In this document: positions 1 through 6,500 of the stretch, piece after piece
How positions within the stretch are numbered: position 1 is the stretch's first letter
Layout: every line of letters starts with the position of its first letter
DNA from: Bifidobacteriaceae bacterium
GTDB taxonomy: Bacteria; Actinomycetota; Actinomycetes; Actinomycetales; WQXJ01
Length of the DNA: 8,041 nucleotides
Direction: 5' to 3'
Assembly (NCBI GenBank): GCA_031278675.1
Contig: JAITJY010000095.1
Span: forward strand, 1 to 8,041
The notes under the pieces: model-generated
Seen by the model: only the letters and a program-made list of their open reading frames with translations
Database searches by the model: none
Told to the model about the DNA's origin: nothing
Program-made: the position numbers and the translations under genes

Positions 1-333
1 ACCACCACTTTTGGCGCCTTCGTGTCGCTGACGCCCGGCAAGGACGGTCTGCTGCATGTCTCGCAGATCCGCCGTCTGGTGGGGGGCCGCCGCGTCGAAA
101 ACGTCGAAGATGTGCTGCAAGTGGGTCAAAAGGTGCAGGTTGAGATCAACGAGATCGACCCGCGCGGCAAGTTGTCGCTGCACGCCGTGGTGGACGATGC
201 CGACCAGGCCGCCCCAGCCACGCCAGCGGCGCCAGATTCCGCACCAGCAGGCGGTGCGGAGGGCGATGACCGCATGCGCCGTCGGCGGGAACGCCATCAC
301 ACCCGTATCCAAACTGATGATCGCGATGAATAG
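1..333 (+). CDS. pnp: Polyribonucleotide nucleotidyltransferase (PNPase), C-terminal fragment
   Basis: This is the last 110 residues of a gene that begins before the window; the reading frame is open from base 1 to TAG at 331–333. PNPase is a phosphorolytic 3'-5' exoribonuclease of mRNA decay (in actinomycetes often called GpsI). What remains is most of the C-terminal S1 RNA-binding domain, recognised by the FGAFV start, the PGKDGLLHVSQI segment, the RVENVEDVL segment and the closing RGKLSLHAV. After roughly residue 62 comes a disordered Ala/Pro-rich tail and then a strongly charged Arg/Asp/Glu/His end, as is common in actinobacterial PNPases. The catalytic RNase PH and KH domains lie outside the window. 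The M16 peptidase gene follows at once on the same strand, an association often seen in actinomycetes, which supports the call. Confidence 0.93.
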   Translation, partial: TTTFGAFVSLTPGKDGLLHVSQIRRLVGGRRVENVEDVLQVGQKVQVEINEIDPRGKLSLHAVVDDADQAAPATPAAPDSAPAGGAEGDDRMRRRRERHHTRIQTDDRDE

Positions 334-347
334 GCAGTCCAGGATAG

Positions 348-1667
348 GTGCATCTTGATCCCCTTCCTTTTCTTGGGGGCGCGGTGAGACTGGTTATTCC
401 CGCAGAGGAGGCTGATTCGGTCAAGCTCACGGTGCTGCCTAGCGGTGTCCGGATCTTGACCAAATCTCAGCCGGAGGTGCGCTCCGCGACCATTGGGTTT
501 TGGGTGGCGGTTGGGTCCAGGGATGAGGCCCCAGGCGGCTACGGTTCGACGCATTTCTTGGAACACTTGCTGTTCAAGGGCACTAAGACCCGTTCGGCTT
601 GGGATATCGCAGCTGCGTTTGATGCCGTTGGCGGCGAGTTCAACGCCTCCACCTCGAAGGAGTCGACCTGTTATTACGCGCGCGTGTTGGGCGCGGATGC
701 GCCGATGGCGATAGCGACACTCGCGGACATGGTGACCTCATCGGTGCTAGATCCACTCGATTTCGAGAATGAGCGCGCTGTGATCCTTGAAGAACTGGCC
801 ATGAACCAGGATGATCCAGTGGATGTGGCGCATGAGGCTTTCGCTGGCGCTGTGTACGGTTCCCACCCGCTCGGGCGGCCAATCGCGGGGCGTTCCGCAG
901 ATATCAAGGCGGTCGAACGGGACCAGGTGTGGGATCACTACCAGCGGTTTTACACTCCATCGCGGCTGATTGTGACTGTCACGGGCGCGTTTGCGGCGGG
1001 GGCTGTGGTGGAAGGGGTGGCTGAGGCGTTGGACCTGGGGGGATGGTCAGCGGCGAGCCGGGGGACAGAGCCAGCCAAGGGCCGGCGGCCCACCTCACCG
1101 GCAGTGGCTTTGCCGGTGCAGGGCACCGCCCAGGCGGTGGGTAAGCCGACCGAGCAGGCGCAGGTGCTGATCGGCTGTGCGGGTTTGACCGCGACCGATC
1201 AGCGGCGCCACGCTCTCAGCGTGGTGGCGACGGTCTTGGGCGGGGGGATGTCATCGCGGCTGTTCCAAGAGGTGCGGGAGAAGCGTGGCCTGGCGTATTC
1301 GACCTACTGTTTCGCGTCGTCGCATTCTGATGCGGGTTCTTTCGGGCTGTATGCAGGGTGTTCCCCGGCGGCATCGTCCGAGGTGGAGCGCCTGTTGGAC
1401 GCTGAATTCGAGCGCCTGGCGGCGGACGGTATCTCTGCGGAGGAGCTTGCTCGCGCCCAGGGCCAGCTACGCGGCTCGACTTTGCTGAGCCTAGAGGACC
1501 CGTACTCGGCGATGAACCGCCTGGGCCGGGCGGAACTGTTGATGGGCGAACTCCCCACGGTGGACCAGATGGTGGCCCGGATCAATGCGGTGACCAGGGA
1601 AGATGTCCAGGAGTTGGCCGCTGACTTGGCGGGCCGGGCCCGCTCCCGTGTGGTGGTAGGACCCTGA
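348..1667 (+). CDS. M16 family zinc peptidase (processing-peptidase-like)
   Basis: A complete 439-residue inverzincin-type metallopeptidase. The zinc motif HxxEH reads HFLEH (H69, E72, H73), and the third ligand is expected at E148 or E149 in the ILEEL segment, the family's usual distance downstream. The C-terminal M16 half has a GGGMSSRLFQE stretch followed by EKRGLAYS, the Arg/Tyr region that completes the active site. Length fits single-chain bacterial M16B enzymes related to mitochondrial processing peptidase. No signal peptide is visible, so it is probably cytoplasmic. It starts 14 bases after the pnp stop and is likely co-transcribed with it. The start is uncertain: GTG at 348 gives the N-terminal length I would expect for the family, but its AGGA (341–344) is only three bases away; GTG at 384, preceded by GGGGG, is an alternative. 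The physiological substrate is unknown. Confidence 0.92.
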   Translation: MHLDPLPFLGGAVRLVIPAEEADSVKLTVLPSGVRILTKSQPEVRSATIGFWVAVGSRDEAPGGYGSTHFLEHLLFKGTKTRSAWDIAAAFDAVGGEFNASTSKESTCYYARVLGADAPMAIATLADMVTSSVLDPLDFENERAVILEELAMNQDDPVDVAHEAFAGAVYGSHPLGRPIAGRSADIKAVERDQVWDHYQRFYTPSRLIVTVTGAFAAGAVVEGVAEALDLGGWSAASRGTEPAKGRRPTSPAVALPVQGTAQAVGKPTEQAQVLIGCAGLTATDQRRHALSVVATVLGGGMSSRLFQEVREKRGLAYSTYCFASSHSDAGSFGLYAGCSPAASSEVERLLDAEFERLAADGISAEELARAQGQLRGSTLLSLEDPYSAMNRLGRAELLMGELPTVDQMVARINAVTREDVQELAADLAGRARSRVVVGP

Positions 1668-1680
1668 GGCGCGGCCGGGG

Positions 1681-2433
1681 CTAGCCCACTAGGTCCCAGG
1701 CCCGCACCGCGCCGCGCAGGGCGGCGGCGTTGGATATGACCTTGACGTCGTCGGGGAGTTTGGCCAGCGCTGATGGGGTGATCATGCGGGAATTACCGCC
1801 GCCCACATAGCACCGGTCCCAGTGGAACACTGGGCGCAGCAGGTCCAACAGTTTCAGCACGCGCCTTGACCAGAGCGCATCGCCTAGGGCGAGGCGCTCC
1901 TTTTCGCTGATGAACTCGTCGAAGGTGACGCCCCGGCGGACCGGGGCCTGGCTGATTTCAAGGTGCGGCGCCAAGCGGCCCGCGTCGAACAGGGCGCAGC
2001 CCAGCCCTGTTCCTAAGGTCAACACCAATTCGGCTCCGGTTGCCGCCACCACCCCACAGCCGTGGAGTTCTGCGTCGTTGAGCACCAGCGCCTCGATCCC
2101 CAAGGCGGCCGTGAGCGCGGCGCGCATGTCGAACGAGTCCCAGGCAGCCCCCAAAGCCGGGTCAAACTTGGTTCCAGGGCCCGAGCGGTTGATGTAGTGC
2201 GGGGTGTGAACCACCACCCCGTGACGGATCATCCCCGGCAGGCCCAGGGAGATCCGCTGTGCCGGCGGCGATTCCGCCGCGATCTGCCTGATCAGCGCGA
2301 TCAGCGCGGCCGGTGGCAGTGGATACGGCAGCGGGAACCGTTGCGGGGCGGCGAGCAGTATCCCGTCCGCGTCAAGCACGGCCGCTTTCAGGCCACCGCC
2401 CCCGCAGTCCGCCGCCAAGGTGAGTCCATCCAC
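1681..2433 (-). CDS. ROK-family sugar-kinase-like protein, polyphosphate glucokinase-related
   Basis: A complete 250-residue protein with the ROK/ASKHA fold. Visible elements are phosphate-1 motif DCGGGGLK (9–16), GLPGMI (64–69), the expected catalytic aspartate in LND (D120), phosphate-2 motif TLGTGLG (139–145), a glucose-site glutamate around E159, and the adenosine/polyphosphate-side loop GGGNSR (211–216). The cysteine zinc motif of many ROK proteins is absent. Overall length and the LTLGTGLG…GRLAPHLE stretch resemble polyphosphate/ATP glucokinases (PpgK) of actinobacteria, which phosphorylate glucose to glucose-6-phosphate. However, the usual ExGH sugar motif reads EISQ here, so activity and donor are uncertain. 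The start is GTG at 2433. A GAGG lies almost against it, too close for a normal ribosome site, so a leaderless mRNA is plausible. The gene converges on the M16 gene with only 13 bases between stops. Confidence 0.8.
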   Translation of the reverse strand: MDGLTLAADCGGGGLKAAVLDADGILLAAPQRFPLPYPLPPAALIALIRQIAAESPPAQRISLGLPGMIRHGVVVHTPHYINRSGPGTKFDPALGAAWDSFDMRAALTAALGIEALVLNDAELHGCGVVAATGAELVLTLGTGLGCALFDAGRLAPHLEISQAPVRRGVTFDEFISEKERLALGDALWSRRVLKLLDLLRPVFHWDRCYVGGGNSRMITPSALAKLPDDVKVISNAAALRGAVRAWDLVG

Positions 2434-2439
2434 CCCTCA

Positions 2440-2445
2440 AGCGTA
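2440..2445 (-). promoter_or_regulatory. Candidate -10 box for a leaderless ROK-gene transcript
   Basis: On the - strand the hexamer TACGCT fits the actinobacterial TANNNT pattern and ends six bases before the GTG start at 2433, so transcription could begin at or next to the start codon. This would explain the lack of a well-spaced ribosome-binding site. No convincing -35 box is present in the GC-rich stretch upstream. This is inference from position only. Confidence 0.3.
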
Positions 2446-2587
2446 CGTTGGCGCCCGCCCCGCCGGCCCTGCCGGACCCGCCCCGCCCTGCCCGTGGCGG
2501 CGGGCGGCGTGGAGCGGTTGTTGGGCGGCGACAAAACTGGGGGGTGGTCTTCGACCGCTTCAGGGCTGCGCCCGGAGCGCCGGCGTG

Positions 2588-2602
2588 CCTAACCTGGTTT
2601 GG
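2588..2602 (+). promoter_or_regulatory. Imperfect palindrome with possible bioY -10 box
   Basis: CCTAACC-T-GGTTTGG is a 15-base inverted repeat with one mismatched pair. It contains TAACCT (2590–2595), which fits TANNNT, so a repressor bound here would cover the core promoter of bioY, whose ATG lies about 75 bases downstream. Biotin uptake genes are commonly repressed by biotin-responsive regulators (BirA, BioR or BioQ). I do not recognise this site as a match to any of them: BirA half-sites are much further apart. No good -35 box is seen. Confidence 0.3.
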
Positions 2603-2609
2603 GAACGGA

Positions 2610-2632
2610 GGGCCGCGTCGGCGGCGCGGCCC
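2610..2632 (+). promoter_or_regulatory. GC-rich hairpin in the bioY 5' leader
   Basis: GGGCCGCG (2610–2617) pairs perfectly with CGCGGCCC (2625–2632) around a seven-base loop, TCGGCGG. The structure ends 20 bases before the bioY ribosome-binding site, and no T-run follows it, so it is not a standard intrinsic terminator. It might stabilise the mRNA 5' end, act as an attenuator with an alternative fold, or be a chance product of high GC. It matches no riboswitch I know. Confidence 0.4.
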
Positions 2633-2652
2633 CCAGATCACCAAGACAAATG

Positions 2653-2658
2653 AAGGAG
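2653..2658 (+). promoter_or_regulatory. Ribosome-binding site of bioY
   Basis: AAGGAG sits 10 bases before ATG 2669. It is a strong Shine-Dalgarno match and fixes the bioY start, ruling out the longer frame that begins at 2599 in another register. Confidence 0.75.
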
Positions 2659-2668
2659 TCCAGCAGAC

Positions 2669-3316
2669 ATGGCATTAGCGCAACCGGCGCTAGCGGGGCG
2701 GGGCCCCGCAGTGCTAGCAGACCTGGTGACAGCATCCGGCGGCGTCTCGCAGGTGCGGGCGTGGGCCACGGATGTGGCCCTGGTCGTGGGAGGCGCCGCC
2801 TGGGTGGCGGTGTTGGGGCAGATTGCGGTGCCACTCGGATTCACACCGATCCCGCTCAGCCTCGGCACACTCGCGGTGCTGAGTGCGGGCAGCGCGCTAG
2901 GCGCGAAACGCGGCGCCGCCGCACTGGGTCTGTTCCTGGTGGCAGGGGCGGCCGGGTTGCCGGTGTTCGCGGGCCATCACTCCGGGCTTGGGCTACCGAC
3001 ACTGGGCTATGTGCTGGGATATGTGGCGGCGGCATCGTTCGCGGGATGGGCGGCTGCGCGCGGGACGGACCGGTCGTATTGGCGGACGTTGATCGTCATG
3101 GTGGGGGCTTCAGCCCTGATCTATGCGGTGGGTGTGCCCTACCTGGCGGTGGCGATGCACCTGACGCTAGCCCAAGCGATGATGCAGGGTCTGGTGCCGT
3201 TCTTGGTCGGCGACCTGGTCAAGGCGGCCTTGGCGGCTGCGGTGGGGCCGGTTGCCTGGGGCCTGGTGAAATGGGCGGGCCGGGACCGGCGAGAACCAAG
3301 GGCTGAAGGCCGTTAG
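2669..3316 (+). CDS. bioY: BioY biotin transporter, S component of an ECF transporter
   Basis: A complete 215-residue membrane protein that binds and imports biotin. BioY proteins work with the EcfA/EcfA'/EcfT energising module, or in some bacteria appear without a dedicated one. The sequence shows about six hydrophobic segments (roughly 35–55, 64–80, 83–101, 110–130, 139–163 and 174–200). Family marks include TPIPLSLGTLAVLSAG (59–74, compare the usual PVPITLQTLAV), AKRGAA (79–84), AAGLPVFAG (94–102) and the C-terminal VGDLVKAALAA (180–190, compare PGDLIK). The N-terminal 30 residues are extra and soluble. The start is ATG with AAGGAG 10 bases upstream. No EcfA or EcfT gene is in the window, so the energy-coupling partners must be elsewhere, shared, or absent. 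The stop TAG is 11 bases before the ribF start. Confidence 0.92.
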   Translation: MALAQPALAGRGPAVLADLVTASGGVSQVRAWATDVALVVGGAAWVAVLGQIAVPLGFTPIPLSLGTLAVLSAGSALGAKRGAAALGLFLVAGAAGLPVFAGHHSGLGLPTLGYVLGYVAAASFAGWAAARGTDRSYWRTLIVMVGASALIYAVGVPYLAVAMHLTLAQAMMQGLVPFLVGDLVKAALAAAVGPVAWGLVKWAGRDRREPRAEGR

Positions 3317-3319
3317 ACT
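3314..3319 (+). promoter_or_regulatory. Candidate -10 box for a leaderless ribF transcript
   Basis: TAGACT, whose first three bases are the bioY stop codon, is a good actinobacterial -10 hexamer ending eight bases before the ribF GTG. The GTG has no well-spaced Shine-Dalgarno sequence (GAAGG lies too far upstream), which fits a leaderless mRNA. The -35 region is not recognisable. If used, ribF would have its own promoter besides read-through from bioY. Confidence 0.45.
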
Positions 3320-3327
3320 GTTTGCCC

Positions 3328-4305
3328 GTGCAGCGCTGGAATTCGCTGGCGGAAATACCCGCTGGCTTTGGCCCCTCGGTGGCGACCCTAGGCAACTTCG
3401 ACGGAATGCACCGGGGGCACCAAGCCCTGATTGAAACGGTGGTGCGGCAAGCGCAGGCCCGTGGTGTTAGGTCTGTCGCCATCACGTTCTATCCGCATCC
3501 GTCGGCGGTCCACCGCCCGGAACAGGGGCTGGTCCAACTCCAGTCGCTAGAGGACCGGTTGGCGGCGCTCGCCCAGATCGGCGTGGACGCGGTGGTTGTG
3601 GTGGACTACACGCAGGAGTTTTCGCGGCTCACGCCGGAGCGCTTCGCTAGGGACTATCTGGTTGGCGCCCTCGGGGCGCTAGAAGTGGTGGTTGGGTTGG
3701 ATACGCAGTTCGGGGCGGATAAGTCAGGCGATGTGGCAACGATGCGTGCACTGGGTGCCGAACTCGGTTTCGTGGTCACCGCGATCGATGACCAAGCTGA
3801 CCCCGAGGCTAAGGCGCAGCGCTGGTCTTCCAGCGGGACGCGGCTAGCTCTCCAGGAGGGCGATGCCGCCGGTGCCCGCCGCATTCTGGGCCGCCCGCAC
3901 CGCGTGACGGGCGAGGTGGTCTACGGTGATGGGCGTGGCCGCACCCTGGGGTACCCGACGGCGAACCTAGGCGGGACCGTCCATGGGCTGATCCCCGCTG
4001 ATGGTGTTTACGCAGGTTATATTGTGCGTCCGGCGTTGCCGGCGTCCCACCCGGATGCGGTCCTGCCGGCCGCGATCTCGGTTGGTGTCAACCCGACGTT
4101 CGCGGGCCGTGACCGCCGCGTCGAGGCGTACGCCCTGGGCCGCGATGATTTGGAACTCTACGGCGAGACCGTTGCGGTGGATTTTGTGGCTCGTCTGCGG
4201 CACACGCTCGCGTTCACGGATACGGCCGCGCTGGTCACCCAGATGCACGATGACGCCGCCGCCGCTTCCCGCGTTCTCCTCGCCGACCAGGTCGCCACGA
4301 AGTAG
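3328..4305 (+). CDS. ribF: Bifunctional riboflavin kinase / FAD synthetase
   Basis: A complete 325-residue enzyme that phosphorylates riboflavin to FMN and adenylylates FMN to FAD in the cytoplasm. The N-terminal FMN adenylyltransferase domain (about 1–175) has the nucleotidyltransferase motif GNFDGMHRGH (22–31), the flavin-site loop with FG…SGD (128–135), and SSSGTR (167–172, compare ISSTxIR). The C-terminal riboflavin kinase domain (about 185–320) has GRGRTLGYPTANL (202–214, including PTAN), GVNPTF (253–258) and RRVEAY with the expected catalytic Glu at 266. Length is normal. A TTG at 3322 would add two residues, but GTG at 3328 gives the VQRW start typical of actinobacterial RibF and fits the promoter. 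No FMN riboswitch precedes it; there are only 11 bases between bioY and ribF. The usual neighbours truB and rpsO are not beside it here. Confidence 0.95.
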   Translation: MQRWNSLAEIPAGFGPSVATLGNFDGMHRGHQALIETVVRQAQARGVRSVAITFYPHPSAVHRPEQGLVQLQSLEDRLAALAQIGVDAVVVVDYTQEFSRLTPERFARDYLVGALGALEVVVGLDTQFGADKSGDVATMRALGAELGFVVTAIDDQADPEAKAQRWSSSGTRLALQEGDAAGARRILGRPHRVTGEVVYGDGRGRTLGYPTANLGGTVHGLIPADGVYAGYIVRPALPASHPDAVLPAAISVGVNPTFAGRDRRVEAYALGRDDLELYGETVAVDFVARLRHTLAFTDTAALVTQMHDDAAAASRVLLADQVATK

Positions 4306-4385
4306 CCTCACTGGGCCCGGGCGGGTCGGGGGTCACCGGCGTGCCCGCTCCGTTACGTGGCGTTTGGAGTAAAACGAGACTCTAG
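4306..4385. other. Convergent intergenic spacer with weak possible terminators
   Basis: These 80 bases separate the tail-to-tail stops of ribF (+) and the ABC transporter gene (-). A weak hairpin can be drawn with GCGGG (4321–4325) against CCCGC (4344–4348), with a three-pair inner helix and a large internal bulge. A second one, TGGAGT (4365–4370) against ACTCTA (4379–4384), has six pairs including one wobble. Neither is followed by a T-run on either strand, so neither is a convincing intrinsic terminator. Confidence 0.25.
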
Positions 4386-6494
4386 TCACACTGTCCGGAG
4401 CAGGGCCGCTGGAGCCCGGCGTGCGGCAGCAAGGGCAGGAATGATAGAAGCGAACGCTCCGGCCGTGATCCCGGCAACCATGGCCGTGACAACCACGTGT
4501 GGTCCGATGGCGAGCGGCCAGCGGTTCGCGCCAACCACGAGCGCCGCTACCGCAACCCCGAGCGCCGCTCCGATAGCGCCGCCGGCCAAACCGATCAGCG
4601 TGCCCTCGTAGGTGAAGATTCTCCAGATCGAACTACGGCTGGCGCCCATCGCGCGGCGCAGGGCAATCTCTGGGCCGCGCTGTTGCACGGAGAGGAACAT
4701 GGTTGTCGCCGAAGTCATTACTGATAGCGCTAACACTATCGCGCCGACCAATCCGAGCAGACGCCCGAGATCACTGCCAATGTCCTGCTGAAGGCTGGCC
4801 AACTCGGCGACCTTAGAAACAGCGATCTGCGCGGGATTATCTGGCGCCAGCACGTAGGGCACCGCTTGGGCCAACGGCTCGGCGTAGCCGGGCTCGGTGC
4901 GCACGAGCCAATAACTCTCAAGCTGGTCCGTGAGGATGGCTAGCGTTGGCGGGGAGAAGTAAAGCGTGCGGTCCAAAACCGCGTCGCCTTCCGGTTCGAG
5001 GATTGCCACCACATCTATCTGCCGGCCATTGACCCATATCGCCGTACCGGGGGCGGTGCTTTCGATATGTAGATCGGCTGCGGCCCCTGCACCGGCAACC
5101 ACCAAAGGTGCGTGCCATGTGTTAGCCAACAAATCGATGTTGCCCGATCCCGCCGTCAGACTGAGAGCGTCGAGGTAGCGCCGATCGGTGATCACCAGAT
5201 GGCCCTGATACGTTGCTTGGTCGCTCGCGGCGGTCCCATCGTTTGAATCTTGACGCAAGCGAGTGACGGTGTTGTTGACCGCTGTGAAAGTCCGGACAGG
5301 TGCCGCTGCGGCGACGCCTTCCAACTCGCCCAGCGCATCGGCCTTGCGGTCTGCGTCGCTCCAGATGGCCTCTATCTGGGCCAAACCAGTGCTTGCGCCG
5401 CTGGCGCCCAGGCCGTCGGCTTGACCTTCGGCCAGTGCGGCATCAGGTTGTGTCGCTCCTGTGTCCGTGATCCGGATCTCTTGACTGCCCGCACTCGTCA
5501 GGCGGGTGACGATCTGCGCCGAGGTCGCTCCGGTGATGCCCATCGCAGCGACTAACGATGCTATGCCCAGTGTGTAAGCCAAGCCCACCAAGGCGGTCCT
5601 GAGCGGTCGGTTCAAAGGTGCCAGGGCGGCATCGGCGACTTCTTGGGCAATGCGCCGAATGCGACTGCCTAAGTCGTTCGGGGCGTTCGCGTCCCCTGTC
5701 TTGGGACTGTCAGGCGTTGGTGCCCTGGAAGGAACCGGCGCCGGACCGCTAAGAATTCCGTCCTGGATTTCCAGCCTCCTGCCGGCGGCTGCGGCTACAA
5801 GCGGGTCGTGGGTCACCACGACCACTGTTGTACCTGATCGGTTGACTGCTTGGAGCAGTTCTACCAACTGCCTGGTCGACACTGAATCGAGGGCACCAGT
5901 GGGCTCGTCGGCGAGGATCACGTCCGGCCCGCTGACGAGTGCGCGCGCGACCGCGACCCTCTGTTTTTCTCCGCCCGACAGCGCGGCGGCACGCCGATCG
6001 ATATGGTCGAGTAGACCGACCCGCTCAAGCGCCTCACGCGTCCGCGCATGGCGCTCGCTTCTGGGTACACCGCGCACGCGCAACCCGAGGTCGACGTTAT
6101 CGGCCACAGTCTCAGTGCCGATCAGGTACGAGTTCTGGAAGACGAATCCGAACCGCCTTGCGCGCAGCGCATTTCGCTGGCGCTCCGAGAGCGATCTCAC
6201 GTCAATTCCCGCCAGCCAGTATTCTCCCGATGTCGGCTGGTCCAGCAAACCGAGCAGGCTCAGCAGGGTCGTCTTGCCGGACCCGGACGCCCCGACGACA
6301 GCGACGAACTCACCCGCGTCAATTTGGCCCGTCGCGTCGCGCAGCGCCATGATCGACTGCTTGTCCGCTTCGGGGGACCGGTGCGGGGGGTCTGGCCTGG
6401 CGCCCCGCGCGAGTCGTCTGCTAGGCCGGTCAATTCGGCGGCTTAAGGCACTGAGCAAGATTGCGGGCGTGTCATTGGGACCTGGGGAGATCAT
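4386..6494 (-). CDS. MacB-type ABC transporter, fused ATPase and FtsX-like permease
   Basis: A complete 702-residue protein. The ATPase domain has Walker A GASGSGKTT (68–76), Q-loop glutamine Q120, signature LSGGE (172–176), Walker B VILADE (192–197), D-loop ALD and H-loop H229; DEPTGALD is typical of the MacB/LolD/FtsE group. After a Pro-rich linker (about 250–275) comes the MacB-like permease: TM1 at about 300–322, an extracellular domain of some 250 residues, then TM2–TM4 at about 580–602, 630–655 and 664–690, with the FtsX-family EIALRRAMGA motif (609–618). Such dimeric transporters use ATP to move an extracellular domain and export, or transmit force to, envelope substrates. The start ATG has GGGAGG 10 bases upstream and lies six bases after the adaptor stop. 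An oddity is the Arg/Pro-rich residues 20–47 where the A-loop aromatic residue should be. Substrate unknown. Confidence 0.9.
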   Translation of the reverse strand: MISPGPNDTPAILLSALSRRIDRPSRRLARGARPDPPHRSPEADKQSIMALRDATGQIDAGEFVAVVGASGSGKTTLLSLLGLLDQPTSGEYWLAGIDVRSLSERQRNALRARRFGFVFQNSYLIGTETVADNVDLGLRVRGVPRSERHARTREALERVGLLDHIDRRAAALSGGEKQRVAVARALVSGPDVILADEPTGALDSVSTRQLVELLQAVNRSGTTVVVVTHDPLVAAAAGRRLEIQDGILSGPAPVPSRAPTPDSPKTGDANAPNDLGSRIRRIAQEVADAALAPLNRPLRTALVGLAYTLGIASLVAAMGITGATSAQIVTRLTSAGSQEIRITDTGATQPDAALAEGQADGLGASGASTGLAQIEAIWSDADRKADALGELEGVAAAAPVRTFTAVNNTVTRLRQDSNDGTAASDQATYQGHLVITDRRYLDALSLTAGSGNIDLLANTWHAPLVVAGAGAAADLHIESTAPGTAIWVNGRQIDVVAILEPEGDAVLDRTLYFSPPTLAILTDQLESYWLVRTEPGYAEPLAQAVPYVLAPDNPAQIAVSKVAELASLQQDIGSDLGRLLGLVGAIVLALSVMTSATTMFLSVQQRGPEIALRRAMGASRSSIWRIFTYEGTLIGLAGGAIGAALGVAVAALVVGANRWPLAIGPHVVVTAMVAGITAGAFASIIPALAAARRAPAALLRTV

Positions 6495-6500
6495 GGTTCG

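Noticed and set aside
1678..1687. Perfect palindrome GGGCTAGCCC at the convergent stops
   Set aside because: With no loop it cannot form a proper hairpin terminator, and it is short enough to arise by chance next to a TAG stop.
2062..2592. A 176-codon + frame antisense to the ROK gene and running into the spacer
   Set aside because: Its composition is Arg/Gln/Pro-rich with no motif, and the ROK protein on the other strand explains the region.
2434..2668. Small gene, tRNA or repeat element in the divergent spacer
   Set aside because: The open frames there are low-complexity Pro/Arg/Gly products of GC-rich sequence; no cloverleaf or direct-repeat array is visible.
2599..3306. A 235-codon + frame overlapping bioY
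   Set aside because: It is out of register with the clear BioY protein, Gly/Arg-rich, and has no good ribosome site; a shadow frame.
3317..3327. FMN riboswitch or other leader RNA before ribF
   Set aside because: Only 11 bases separate bioY and ribF, far too few.
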